Positions 24,203-34,336 of a stretch of 38,593 nt of DNA are shown here, one piece after another. The notes below the pieces were generated by a model. It searched no databases. It was not told where the DNA came from and saw nothing but the letters and a program-made list of their open reading frames with translations. Position 1 is the first letter of the stretch, and each line of letters opens with the position of its first letter. Location of the stretch: the NCBI GenBank assembly GCA_017458285.1, contig JAFTFU010000131.1:1-38593 (forward strand), written 5' to 3'. Source of the stretch: Clostridia bacterium. Lineage in GTDB: Bacteria > Bacillota > Clostridia > TANB77 > CAG-508. The position numbers were made by a program, and so were the translations under genes.

Positions 24203-27200
24203 ATGAGTATAGACAAAGAGTTCGAATTAACTTACCCACAAAAAAGTATTTGGGTAACAGAACAATATTTTAATGGAACGAACATCAACAACATATTTGC
24301 TACTTTAACAATAAAAAGGGATGTTAATTTAGAAAGATTAAAAAAATCAATAAATATATTTTTAAAAAATAATAAAAGCTTTGGATTAAATTTTAAAATG
24401 AAAGATGGACGATTAGTTCAGTATTTTACAGAGTTTGAAGAACTTGATTTTGAAGTTTTTTATTTAAAAGATTATGATGAAGTAAAGAAAAAAGCTATAG
24501 AGCTGTCTAAAAAGCCTTTTGACATTTTTGGGAAAAAATTATTTGATTATAAATTATTTAAATTAGAAAATGGATATGGTGGAGTTATAGGTCTGGCACA
24601 TCATATTATTTCTGATGCAGCTACGTTTTCATTAATGCCAGCGGAATTTGTAGATAATTATTCTAAGTTAGAAAATAATGAAGAAATTACATATAAAGAT
24701 TATTCATATGAAGATTATATTATAGAGGAAGAACAATATAAAAATAGCGAGAAATTCCTAAAAGATAAAGAATACTGGGAAAAAATTTATGAAACAATTC
24801 CAGAAGTTGCTACAATTCCTAGTATGAAAAATAAAACTAATACTAATACAGAATTATCTTGCGAAGCTTCAAGAGAAGAATATATTTTAGAAAAAGAAAT
24901 GTTAGAAAAAATCTCTGAATTCTGTAAAAAGAATAAAATTTCTAACTTTAATTTCTTTATGGCAGTATATGCTATTTATTTAGGAAGAGTAAGCAATTTG
25001 AGAGATTTTGTAATTGGAACTCCTATTTTAAATAGAACAAATTTTAAAGAAAAACATACAACAGGAATGTTCATAAATACAGCACCATTACGAATAAAAA
25101 TAGAGGATAATATAGATTTTGTATCTTTTGCAAAACAAATTGCACAAAGTTCTTTAAGTATGCTTAGATATCAAAAATATCCATATCAAATGTTATTAGA
25201 AAATTTAAGAAAAAAAGACAATACCATTCCGTCATTATTTGATTTTATGTTATCTTATCAAGTAACAAAAGCTAATGATAGAACATCGGAATTGCCTTGC
25301 GAAGTTGAATGGCTTCCTACTTCTTCTATTTCTGATAGTATGTATGTTCATTTACATGATAATAATGATACAGGAACTTTGCATGTTGATTATGATTATC
25401 AAATTGACAAATATTGTAAAGAAGATGTACAAAACATGCATAACAGAATTTTGCATATTATTAACCAAGTTCTTAGCAAAGAAAATTGCTTAGAAAAAGA
25501 TGTTGAAATTGTTACAGAAGAAGAAAAAAATAAAATTCTATATGAATTTAATGATACTAAAACAGATTATCCAAAGAATAAAACGGTTGTAGATTTGTTT
25601 GAAGAACAAGTTGAAAAAACTCCTGATAATATTGCTGTTTGTTGTGGTACTGAGAAGCTTACTTATAGAGAATTAAATGAGAAAGCTAATGCTTTGGCTT
25701 GGTATTTGAAAGAGCAAGGAGTTGAAAGGAGAGAACCAATCCCTGTATTATTAAATAGAAAAATCAATCTAATAATTTCAATAATTGCAATATTAAAAAT
25801 AGGAGCAATATATTTACCTATAGATGTTGAGGCACCAGAAGAGAGGGTAAAATATATAGTTAAAAATAGTAATGCTAAAGTACTATTAATGGAAAATAGA
25901 GACGAAGTAAGTGTAGAAAATATAAATAGAATTGATGTAAATAAAATTGAAATTGACAAGTATTCAAAAGAAAATACAAATACTCCAATAGAAGTAAACG
26001 ATACCATTTATATAATTTACACTTCAGGTTCCACTGGGGAACCTAAAGGAGTAGAAATTTCTGGACAAAATTTAAACAACTTTATACATTCATTTACAAG
26101 AAAATTTGGTGGTATAAAGCAACAAGATAGATGCTTATCAACCACAAATGTCGCTTTTGACGTTAGTATTTTTGAAACTTTTATAACGCTATTAAATGGG
26201 GCACAATTATTTTTATATGAAGAAAATACTATAAAGGATATTTTTAAATATTGTAAAAGTATTGAGGAAAATAAAATAACTTTACTATACATACCACCTA
26301 ATATTTTAGAAGAAGTATATAAAATATTATCAAAAAATAAGAAAACAATAATTAATAAATTGTTGATAGGAGTAGAGCCTATTAAAAGTAGCATAATTGA
26401 AAAATATTATGAATTAAATGAAAATATGACAATTATAAATGCATATGGACCAACAGAAACAACAATATGTGCAACTGCAAATATTTTAAATAAACAAGCT
26501 ATAAGACAGTATAATATTATTCCAATTGGAAAACCAATAGACAATGTAAAAACGTTAGTTTTAGATAAAAGTTCAAAGCTTGTGCCAATTGGAATACAAG
26601 GCGAGTTATACATACAAGGAGAGTGTATAGGAAATGGATATTTAAATAATCCTGAAAAAAACAGAAAAAGCTTTATTAGTAATATAGAATATTTTGAAAA
26701 TGAAATTGCGTACAAAACAGGAGATATTGTAAAATGGAATTATGATGGTACAATTAGTTATATTGGAAGAAAAGATAATCAAGTGAAAATAAATGGGCAT
26801 AGAATAGAATTGGGAGAAATTGAAAATAGTATATACCAATACCCTAATATAAGTAAAGTTGTAGTTATCGTAGATGAAAAACAAAAAATGTATGCATATT
26901 TTACAGCAAAAGAGAAAATTGACATAGAAGATTTAAAGTCATATTTAAAGAATAAGTTATTAAGTTATTTTGTCCCACAATTTTTTATGCAAATAGAAAA
27001 ATTTAAAATAACTTCAAATGGAAAAATAGATAAAAAATGGTTATTAACAAATAGAATAAAAAAAGTAAAAGAAATGGTATTTCCAAAAAATGAGATAGAA
27101 AGTAAACTTAAACAAATTTTTGAAAAAATTCTAGCTCAAGAAAATATAAGTACTAAAGATAACTTTTTTGAATTAGGAGGAGATTCTCTTTCTGCAATAA

Positions 27201-30200
27201 AATTATCAACTAAGATATTTGATGAATTTAAAATTCAAATTGGTATAAAACATATTTTTGATAATGCGACTATTGAGCAATTGGCAAAATTGATAGAAGG
27301 TGTTGAAAAAAACAATATACAAAAGGAAAATATCCCAATTGCAGAAGAAAAAGAATATTATCCATTGTCTTCTGCACAAAAAAGAATTTATTATAATTCT
27401 AAAATGATAGGAGAGGATAACACAGTATATAACATACCTGGTGCCATAATAATTGATGAAAAAATAGATAAAGAAAAGGTAGAGAATATATTTAAAAAAA
27501 TAATAAAAAGACATAGTGTATTAAGGACATCATTTATATTAAAAGATAATAATGTTGTGCAAAAAATTGAAAGTAATTACAATATAGTAATACCTGTTTT
27601 TGAAAGCAAAGAAAGTGAAATGCAAAATATTATAAATTCTTTTTCTAAACCATTTAAATTAGACAAAGCTCCTCTTATCAGAGTAGAAATGTATTATATG
27701 GATAATAAAAAAACATTATTGCTATTTGAGTCGCATCATATAGTAATGGATGGAACAGCATTAAATAATTTAATAATTGAATTTAATAGATTATATAATG
27801 GAGAAACTTTAAAGGATATTCCAATACAATATAAGGATTATGCTGTTTGGGAAAACAAGTTTAACGAAAGTGAAAAAATAAAGAAATACCAAAATTACTG
27901 GACAAATAAGTTCAAAAATTCTGAATTGACACAAATAAATTTACCATATGATTATAAGGTACCTGCAACTAGAAGTTATAAGGGAAGAAGGATTACAAAG
28001 GTATTAGAAGAAGAGCAATTTAAAAAAATTGAAAATTTTGCAAAAAAATATCATATGTCACCTTATATGTTTTTTATAGCTACATTTTTTATTTTATTAT
28101 ATAAATATACTGGACAAGAGGAAATAAATATTGGAAGTCCTATTACTAATAGAAATATGAATGAAACCAAAAGAATGATTGGGATGTTCGTAAATAACAT
28201 AGTAATAAAAGGAAATCTAAACCAAGAAGAAACATTTAAGGAATTTGCTGGAAAGATAAAAAATCAAGTATTAGAAGATTTATCTAATCAGCCATATCCA
28301 TACGACCTTTTGGTAAAAGAATTGGGAATTACCGGAGATAATTTAAGAAATCCATTATTTGATGTAATGTTTACATATCAAAACAATGAAGAAAATGTTA
28401 TCAAGTTAGGTAATAAAGAAAGCAAAATTATAGAAATAAATCCTAATATTTCTAAGTTTAATTTATCATTAGAAGTAAAACCAAAAGTAAATACAATTAA
28501 TATTGAATATTGTACAGACCTATTTAAAGAAACTACTATTGAAAGATTGTTTGAACATTACATGAATACAATTTATTTCATTATGAATGATATCAATACT
28601 AAAATAAAAGATATTTCTATTATTTCTGAAAAAGAAAAAAACAGAATTTTATATGAATTTAATGACACTAAAATGGATTATCCAAGAGAAAAAACAATAA
28701 CTCAATTGTTTGAAGAACAAGTAGAGAAAACTCCAGATAACGTGGCTGTTGTTTTTCAAGACAAAAAGCTAACTTATAAAGAATTAAATGAAAAATCTAA
28801 TATGTTGGCTAAAAAAATTGAAGATTTAGGAATTAAAAATGGAGATGTAGTTGGAATTAATATGAATAGAAGTCCGGAGTTAATTGTGGCTATTGTAGCT
28901 ACATTAAAAGTCGGAGCTGTTTATATGCCAATGTATGTAGGGTATCCAAATGAAAGATTAGAATATATGCTTGAAAATAGTAAAGCTAAATTGTTAATAT
29001 ATAAACAAGAAAATGTCAAAACATTCAATGAAATTAAATTGCGTCTAAATAATTACAATAATTTAGACGATTTAGAGAATTTTAAAATTAATGAACATAT
29101 TAATTGTGATGATGTAGCGTATATAATTTATACCTCTGGTTCTACTGGTAAACCTAAAGGGGTGCAAGTAACTCATAAAAATTTAATTAATTTTGTTTAT
29201 GCATTTAAAGAATATTATAATGGTGAAATTGATACACGTGATAATTTTTTAGCTACAACTAATATATCATTTGATGTTAGCATATGGGAAATATTTTTAC
29301 CGTTACTTAGTGGAGCAACATTAGTGCTATATGAAGAAGAAATAATTCAGGACATTGTAAAATATGCGAATTCTATAATAAAAAATGAAATTACTGCATT
29401 ATATATACCACCTAATATTTTGAAAGAAGTATATACATTAATAAAAAAAGAACCTAATATTAAAATAAGTAAAATGTTGGTAGGAGTAGAACCTATAAAA
29501 AAGGAAGTATTAAATAAATATTTCTATCTAAATGAAAACTTAATAATTATAAATGGATATGGACCAACTGAAACTACAATATGCTGTACAGCTTTAAAAT
29601 ATGAAAAATCTACATATAATGAATTTGAAACAGTGTCTATTGGACATCCATTAAAAAATGATAATATATATATATTAAGTAATGATAAAAATGTACAACC
29701 AGTTGGAATACCAGGAGAAATATATGTTACAGGAGATGGTATATCTAAAGGCTATATAAATAGAAATGATGAAAATGAGAAAAATTTTCTACCTAATATA
29801 TTAGATGACAAAAGTAAAAAAATGTATAAAACAGGAGATATAGCAAAATGGAATGAATATGGGGAAATAGAATTTATTGGAAGAAGAGACAATCAGATAA
29901 AAATTTCAGGATATAGAATAGAATTAGATGAAATTAATAAAACGGTACAAAAATATCCAAATATTATAAAAAGTTATACTATTACTAATGAGCTAAGAGG
30001 TAAAAAGAGCATAATAACATATTATACTGCAGACAAAACCATATTAAAGAAAGATATAATTAATTATTTAAAAAATAAGCTACCAAGATATATGGTACCA
30101 AGTTTTATAATACAATTACAAAGCTTTCCATTAACAGAAAATGGAAAGATAGATAAATCTAAACTTCCAGGTGTTACGGCAGAAGAAGTTCAATATATTA

Positions 30201-31642
30201 AGCCTAGAGATAAATTTGAAGAAAATGTTGCTAATATATTTAAAAATATATTTTCGATTGATACAGTTGGTATAGATGACAATTTCTTTGAATTAGGAGG
30301 AGATTCATTAATTGCAATAAAATTTCAAATAGAAGCTTTGAAAAATGGATTGAATTTAACGTATTCAGACATATTTACTAATCCAACAATTAGAATGCTA
30401 TCAGATTGTAAAAATCAACATGAGTTTGATGTGGATTTTGAACATGATTATGAAAAAATAAACAAAATCCTAGCAAAGAATACTTTAAATAATATTAATT
30501 ATAATTCTGGAAAAAACAACAAATTAGGAAATGTTTTACTTATAGGAGCAACTGGATTTATAGGTATACATGTTTTAGAACAATTGATTGTAGAAGGTGC
30601 AAATAAAATTTATTGCTTAATTAGAAAAAAAGAAATGAATAATCCATTGGACAGATTAAGAGAAACTCTTGAATTTTATTTTGGAAATAAGTATAATAAT
30701 TTAATGGGTAATAAAATTGTTGTAGTAAATGGAGACATAACTGATGAAATTTTAGGACAAGGAAATCTTAAGGAATATGAAGGTTTATCACATGAAATAG
30801 ATTGCGTAATAGATACAGCAGCCATAGTAAAACATTATGGGGATTTAAAAGTATTTAAAGAAACGAATATTGATGGAACTCAAAATGTAATAAACTTTTG
30901 TAAAAAATTTAATAAAAAATTATATTATATATCTACATTAAGTGTCTCTGGGAATATAGTGAAAGAAAATGATAATAAAAGAATTGAATTTAAAGAAAAT
31001 GATTTTTTTGTGGGGCAAAATTTAAACAATATATATGTAAAAACTAAGTTTGAAGCAGAGAAGAGAATATTTGAGGAATTCGAAAACGGATTGAATGCAT
31101 GTGTCTTAAGAATAGGAAATATAACCAACAGATATTCTGATTGCAAATTCCAAAAAAATGTAGAAGACAATGCATTTATAAGTAGGATAAGAGCCATATT
31201 GAATTTAGGAGTAATACAAGAAAAATATATACCACATTTTCTTGAATTCACACCAGTTGATTATTGTGCTAAAGCTATAGTTAAAGTGGTTAAAGATAAT
31301 TGCCAATATACAGTATTACATATATATAATGATAATTTTATACAGATTAAAAAATTACTTAATACTCTACAAAAATTAAATAGGAAAGTAATACCTGTAT
31401 CTGATATGGAATTTGCAAATAAGGTACAACAGGCTTTGGAAAATGAAGAGTCAAAAAATAATATCAATGGAATTATACCAGATTTAAATGAAAACAAATT
31501 ATTAAATTTAATAAATTCTATATTGCCAAACTCAAATTTTACAAAAAAATATTTAGAACTATTAGATTTTAAATGGCCAGTAATAGACGAAAAATATATA
31601 AAAAAATACATAGAATATTATGAAAAAATAAAATACATTTAA
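24203..31642 (+). CDS. Two-module NRPS with C-terminal thioester reductase (C-A-T-C-A-T-R)
   Basis: A 2479-aa nonribosomal peptide synthetase. Domains in order: C1 (about 1-430; HHxxxD at 133-138, with Ala139 in place of the usual Gly), A1 (about 460-940; A3 core TSGSTGEPKG at 607-616), T1 (GGDS, Ser995), C2 (about 1050-1470; canonical HHIVMDG, H1178-G1184), A2 (about 1500-1980; TSGSTGKPKG from 1644), T2 (Ser2035) and an SDR-type thioester reductase with GATGFIG (2115-2121) and Y2278-x3-K2282. The reductase should release a dipeptide aldehyde by NAD(P)H. The N-terminal C domain suggests N-acylation or other capping of residue one. The same architecture in gut Clostridia makes dipeptide aldehydes/pyrazinones that inhibit proteases. 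By GrsA alignment by eye the codes read DVFYLGAICK and DVWYLGGICK, both hydrophobic or aromatic. SD GAAAGGAG; no MbtH, PPTase or exporter nearby. Confidence 0.95.
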   Translation: MSIDKEFELTYPQKSIWVTEQYFNGTNINNIFATLTIKRDVNLERLKKSINIFLKNNKSFGLNFKMKDGRLVQYFTEFEELDFEVFYLKDYDEVKKKAIELSKKPFDIFGKKLFDYKLFKLENGYGGVIGLAHHIISDAATFSLMPAEFVDNYSKLENNEEITYKDYSYEDYIIEEEQYKNSEKFLKDKEYWEKIYETIPEVATIPSMKNKTNTNTELSCEASREEYILEKEMLEKISEFCKKNKISNFNFFMAVYAIYLGRVSNLRDFVIGTPILNRTNFKEKHTTGMFINTAPLRIKIEDNIDFVSFAKQIAQSSLSMLRYQKYPYQMLLENLRKKDNTIPSLFDFMLSYQVTKANDRTSELPCEVEWLPTSSISDSMYVHLHDNNDTGTLHVDYDYQIDKYCKEDVQNMHNRILHIINQVLSKENCLEKDVEIVTEEEKNKILYEFNDTKTDYPKNKTVVDLFEEQVEKTPDNIAVCCGTEKLTYRELNEKANALAWYLKEQGVERREPIPVLLNRKINLIISIIAILKIGAIYLPIDVEAPEERVKYIVKNSNAKVLLMENRDEVSVENINRIDVNKIEIDKYSKENTNTPIEVNDTIYIIYTSGSTGEPKGVEISGQNLNNFIHSFTRKFGGIKQQDRCLSTTNVAFDVSIFETFITLLNGAQLFLYEENTIKDIFKYCKSIEENKITLLYIPPNILEEVYKILSKNKKTIINKLLIGVEPIKSSIIEKYYELNENMTIINAYGPTETTICATANILNKQAIRQYNIIPIGKPIDNVKTLVLDKSSKLVPIGIQGELYIQGECIGNGYLNNPEKNRKSFISNIEYFENEIAYKTGDIVKWNYDGTISYIGRKDNQVKINGHRIELGEIENSIYQYPNISKVVVIVDEKQKMYAYFTAKEKIDIEDLKSYLKNKLLSYFVPQFFMQIEKFKITSNGKIDKKWLLTNRIKKVKEMVFPKNEIESKLKQIFEKILAQENISTKDNFFELGGDSLSAIKLSTKIFDEFKIQIGIKHIFDNATIEQLAKLIEGVEKNNIQKENIPIAEEKEYYPLSSAQKRIYYNSKMIGEDNTVYNIPGAIIIDEKIDKEKVENIFKKIIKRHSVLRTSFILKDNNVVQKIESNYNIVIPVFESKESEMQNIINSFSKPFKLDKAPLIRVEMYYMDNKKTLLLFESHHIVMDGTALNNLIIEFNRLYNGETLKDIPIQYKDYAVWENKFNESEKIKKYQNYWTNKFKNSELTQINLPYDYKVPATRSYKGRRITKVLEEEQFKKIENFAKKYHMSPYMFFIATFFILLYKYTGQEEINIGSPITNRNMNETKRMIGMFVNNIVIKGNLNQEETFKEFAGKIKNQVLEDLSNQPYPYDLLVKELGITGDNLRNPLFDVMFTYQNNEENVIKLGNKESKIIEINPNISKFNLSLEVKPKVNTINIEYCTDLFKETTIERLFEHYMNTIYFIMNDINTKIKDISIISEKEKNRILYEFNDTKMDYPREKTITQLFEEQVEKTPDNVAVVFQDKKLTYKELNEKSNMLAKKIEDLGIKNGDVVGINMNRSPELIVAIVATLKVGAVYMPMYVGYPNERLEYMLENSKAKLLIYKQENVKTFNEIKLRLNNYNNLDDLENFKINEHINCDDVAYIIYTSGSTGKPKGVQVTHKNLINFVYAFKEYYNGEIDTRDNFLATTNISFDVSIWEIFLPLLSGATLVLYEEEIIQDIVKYANSIIKNEITALYIPPNILKEVYTLIKKEPNIKISKMLVGVEPIKKEVLNKYFYLNENLIIINGYGPTETTICCTALKYEKSTYNEFETVSIGHPLKNDNIYILSNDKNVQPVGIPGEIYVTGDGISKGYINRNDENEKNFLPNILDDKSKKMYKTGDIAKWNEYGEIEFIGRRDNQIKISGYRIELDEINKTVQKYPNIIKSYTITNELRGKKSIITYYTADKTILKKDIINYLKNKLPRYMVPSFIIQLQSFPLTENGKIDKSKLPGVTAEEVQYIKPRDKFEENVANIFKNIFSIDTVGIDDNFFELGGDSLIAIKFQIEALKNGLNLTYSDIFTNPTIRMLSDCKNQHEFDVDFEHDYEKINKILAKNTLNNINYNSGKNNKLGNVLLIGATGFIGIHVLEQLIVEGANKIYCLIRKKEMNNPLDRLRETLEFYFGNKYNNLMGNKIVVVNGDITDEILGQGNLKEYEGLSHEIDCVIDTAAIVKHYGDLKVFKETNIDGTQNVINFCKKFNKKLYYISTLSVSGNIVKENDNKRIEFKENDFFVGQNLNNIYVKTKFEAEKRIFEEFENGLNACVLRIGNITNRYSDCKFQKNVEDNAFISRIRAILNLGVIQEKYIPHFLEFTPVDYCAKAIVKVVKDNCQYTVLHIYNDNFIQIKKLLNTLQKLNRKVIPVSDMEFANKVQQALENEESKNNINGIIPDLNENKLLNLINSILPNSNFTKKYLELLDFKWPVIDEKYIKKYIEYYEKIKYI

Positions 31643-31658
31643 ATAGGGAGAAAATGAA

Positions 31659-33464
31659 ATGAAAGATAATATAATACTTATATTGTTGTGTGTGTCGGGA
31701 ATAATGGATATAATGTTAATGGCTGTAATAGAGGCATCAAGTAAGAAAAAAAATCAAATAAAAACAACATTTTCATTAAATTTAGTATGCTTACTAATAG
31801 TCATAACAGGACAGTTATTACAAATGCTTTTTGCTGAAAAATTAAATATACAGCCGGTTTATTTTGATTATTTTGTCTATATAGGGACGTGCCTTTTACC
31901 AATAACTTTTTTGTTTACAGGATTAGTATTTATAAATACTAAAATAAAGTTTAAAAAGAAATATATATTGTTATTTATAATACCAATAATTTCACTGCTT
32001 ATATTATGGACAAATGATTATCATCATTTATTCTATCAAGAATACTCTGTAAATTTAAATGAAACAATCAGCGGACCATATTTAATGGTACACAATATAT
32101 ATTCATATTTATTGTTACTTATAGGGATGATATATTTATTAAGATATTCTATAAAAAATTCAGGACTATTCTCAAAACAATCTATTTTGATTGTTTTGGG
32201 AGCAAGTGTGCCGATAATAATTAATATTTTAGGAACACTTAATATTGTTTCAATGTCAATTTATATAACGCCTATATCATTTACAGTTACTATGATTTTT
32301 ATATATTTGGCAATGTTTAAGTTTCAATTTTTAAGTGTTGCACCAATTGCTCTACAAAAAATAGTAGATAGAATATCTGACAGTTATCTAGTAATAAATG
32401 AAGAATATATAGTAACAGACTTTAACGCAACATTATTAAAAACTTTTAAATTAAAATCTAAAGATGTAAGAACAAAAAATATATTAGACTTATGTCAAGA
32501 GTATGGAATAGAAGCTAAAAAATTGCGTGAGATTTTGAAAAAGTTAAAAGTATCAGAAGAAAGGCAACAGGTAGACATCTATATTGAAAATATAGACAGA
32601 TACTTTACTGCCGAAATATCTGTAATAAATCAAAATGGACAAGTATTAGGCGCAATAATATTATTAAAAGATGTAACACAACACATTATTGACGTAAAAA
32701 CAATACAAGAAAAGCAAGAAATTTTAATGGAAAAAGAGCGTTTGTCTGCATTAGGACAAATGATAGGAGGAATTGCACATAACTTAAAAACACCAATATT
32801 TTCTATTGCAGGAGCTATGGAGGGAATATTAAAATTAACCAAGGAGATTAATGAATCTTTAGGAAATCCTCAAGTAGTAGAAGAAGATTATCGTGAGATA
32901 ACCGGAGAAATAGATGAATGGATAGTAAAAGTAAAAAGCCATTTAAAATATATGTCAGACATTATAACAGCTGTAAAAGGTCAAGCAGTCAACTTTAACT
33001 TGAGTCAAGATGAAGAATTCACAATAGAAAAATTCCTTATTTTAGAGAATGTTTTGATGAAATATGAGCTAAAAAGTGCAGGAGTGGAATTTCATATTGA
33101 TAACAAATGTGATGAACAGACAGTAGTAAAAGGAAATATCAATAGTTTGATTCAAGTTATAAATAATATGATTTCTAATTCAATTCAGGCATACGAAGGT
33201 AAACAGGGAATGAGCATTGATATGATAATTCGACAAGAAGAGAATAATTTGATAATTTCTATACAAGATTATGGACCAGGATTACCAGACATTGTATTAG
33301 AAAAATTATTTAAAGAAATGATTACAACTAAAGGAAAAAATGGTTCTGGACTTGGACTGTACATGTCTTATTCAAATATTAAGGCTCACTTTAAAGGAGA
33401 TATAACAGTTGAAACTAGCCATGAAACAGGCACTAGATTTAATATTATTATACCTTTAAGATAA
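31659..33464 (+). CDS. Orphan sensor histidine kinase, 7TM-PAS-HisKA-HATPase
   Basis: A 601-aa membrane kinase. Residues about 1-225 contain seven hydrophobic segments of the 7TM histidine-kinase sensor type, followed by a PAS-like domain (about 235-340), a HisKA helix with the phospho-acceptor His374 in IAHNLKTP, and an ATPase domain with the N box NNMISNSIQAY near 501, DYGPGLPD and GSGLGLYMSY. The gene starts 16 bp after the NRPS stop, with SD GGGAG and no terminator between, so the two are one operon. No response regulator is adjacent. Clostridial orphan kinases often feed Spo0A, so the target may be Spo0A. Sensing of the peptide product is a hypothesis from co-transcription. Confidence 0.9.
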   Translation: MKDNIILILLCVSGIMDIMLMAVIEASSKKKNQIKTTFSLNLVCLLIVITGQLLQMLFAEKLNIQPVYFDYFVYIGTCLLPITFLFTGLVFINTKIKFKKKYILLFIIPIISLLILWTNDYHHLFYQEYSVNLNETISGPYLMVHNIYSYLLLLIGMIYLLRYSIKNSGLFSKQSILIVLGASVPIIINILGTLNIVSMSIYITPISFTVTMIFIYLAMFKFQFLSVAPIALQKIVDRISDSYLVINEEYIVTDFNATLLKTFKLKSKDVRTKNILDLCQEYGIEAKKLREILKKLKVSEERQQVDIYIENIDRYFTAEISVINQNGQVLGAIILLKDVTQHIIDVKTIQEKQEILMEKERLSALGQMIGGIAHNLKTPIFSIAGAMEGILKLTKEINESLGNPQVVEEDYREITGEIDEWIVKVKSHLKYMSDIITAVKGQAVNFNLSQDEEFTIEKFLILENVLMKYELKSAGVEFHIDNKCDEQTVVKGNINSLIQVINNMISNSIQAYEGKQGMSIDMIIRQEENNLIISIQDYGPGLPDIVLEKLFKEMITTKGKNGSGLGLYMSYSNIKAHFKGDITVETSHETGTRFNIIIPLR

Positions 33465-33500
33465 TAAGTTTATAAAGAGGTTTGCTTAAAATCAAAGTTT

Positions 33501-33547
33501 ACGCACTTGTATTTCTTTAGTAATAATGAAAACGAGTGCGTTATTTA
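33501..33547 (+). terminator. Terminator of the NRPS-kinase operon
   Basis: ACGCACTTGT (33501-33510) pairs with ACGAGTGCGT (33532-33541) with one G-T pair, followed by TTATTTAT; it begins 37 bp after the kinase stop. Confidence 0.6.
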
Positions 33548-33630
33548 TAGAAAGAAGGAAAAAAGTTTGAAAAATTAAATTTTTGCCTTTCGCAGATATA
33601 GCCAAGGCGAAGAAAGGAATGTCAGTAAAG

Positions 33631-33987
33631 ATGAAAAATATTTTTATAGAGTATCCAAAATGTTCTACTTGTAAAAAAGCTAAAAATTGGTTAGAAGAAA
33701 ATAATATTAGTTTTGAAGAACGAAATATTGTTGAAGAAACACCTACGGTACAAGAATTGAATGAATGGATAGAGAAGAGTGGTATGGACATAAAAAAATG
33801 GTTTAATACAAGTGGAGTGAAGTATAGAGAATTGAATTTGAAAGAAAAATTAGTTTCTATGACTTACCAAGATAAGATTAAATTATTGGCAAGTGATGGA
33901 ATGATTATTAAAAGACCGTTGTTGATATATAGTAATGGCGTATTTATTGGGTTTAATGAAGATAGATGGAAGAAGTTGAATCGCTAG
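33631..33987 (+). CDS. Spx/ArsC family thioredoxin-fold protein
   Basis: A 118-aa cytoplasmic protein of the ArsC/Spx/YffB family. The N-terminus EYPKCSTCKKAKNWLEE carries the CxxC pair of Spx-like regulators and of some redox-active ArsC relatives. Later elements include ERNIVEETPTVQELNEW and the C-terminal IKRPLLIYSNG with the conserved Arg-Pro. The start at ATG 33631 gives the usual family length; ATG 33619 is an alternative but touches the SD AAAGGA. Whether it acts as an RNA polymerase-binding stress regulator or as a reductase cannot be told from sequence alone. It stands alone. Confidence 0.82.
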   Translation: MKNIFIEYPKCSTCKKAKNWLEENNISFEERNIVEETPTVQELNEWIEKSGMDIKKWFNTSGVKYRELNLKEKLVSMTYQDKIKLLASDGMIIKRPLLIYSNGVFIGFNEDRWKKLNR

Positions 33988-34336
33988 GGAAACATTCTCC
34001 GACGCTTGCGTTGAACTTGTGAGAATAACCCGCTACTTGTGGAGGGGAAGTTTATTAATAGATGTTTTAAATCTTTGGATAGCTAATTATAACAATTCTC
34101 AATAATGGATTTTGAACTCATAACCCGAAACAAGCAAATAAAAACAAAATTAGGAAATATGGACAGGAGTAAGACTACAAAAAATTAAGTAGTCTTATTT
34201 TCGTGCTTTACCCCAGTAAAATATCCCTATCACAATGAAAAATAATAGAAATAGTGTTAAACTATGGAATAATTAAGGAATTTGTGATATAGTAATAGCA
34301 ATAAAGTAATTAATTTGTTAAGCAGATATAATATAA
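33988..34336 (+). other. Gene-free stretch with two hairpins
   Basis: No gene is seen. Near the start, ATTCTC (33994-33999) can pair with GAGAAT (34021-34026) around an inner ACGC-TT-GCGT stem. At 34171-34196 AAGACTAC pairs with GTAGTCTT and is followed by ATTTT, a plausible terminator. No clear promoter for the next gene is present, and the sequence is probably remnant material at the edge of the accessory block. Confidence 0.5.

Noticed and set aside
24203..31642. Frames on the opposite strand inside the NRPS gene (for example near 25.7-26.9 kb)
   Set aside because: They are antisense shadows of the AT-rich coding sequence, without SD or recognisable domains.
34080..34135. tRNA-Met-like words (CTCATAACCCG) in the gap after the Spx-like gene
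   Set aside because: Only an anticodon-arm-like stretch is present; acceptor, D and T arms do not form, so no tRNA is called.
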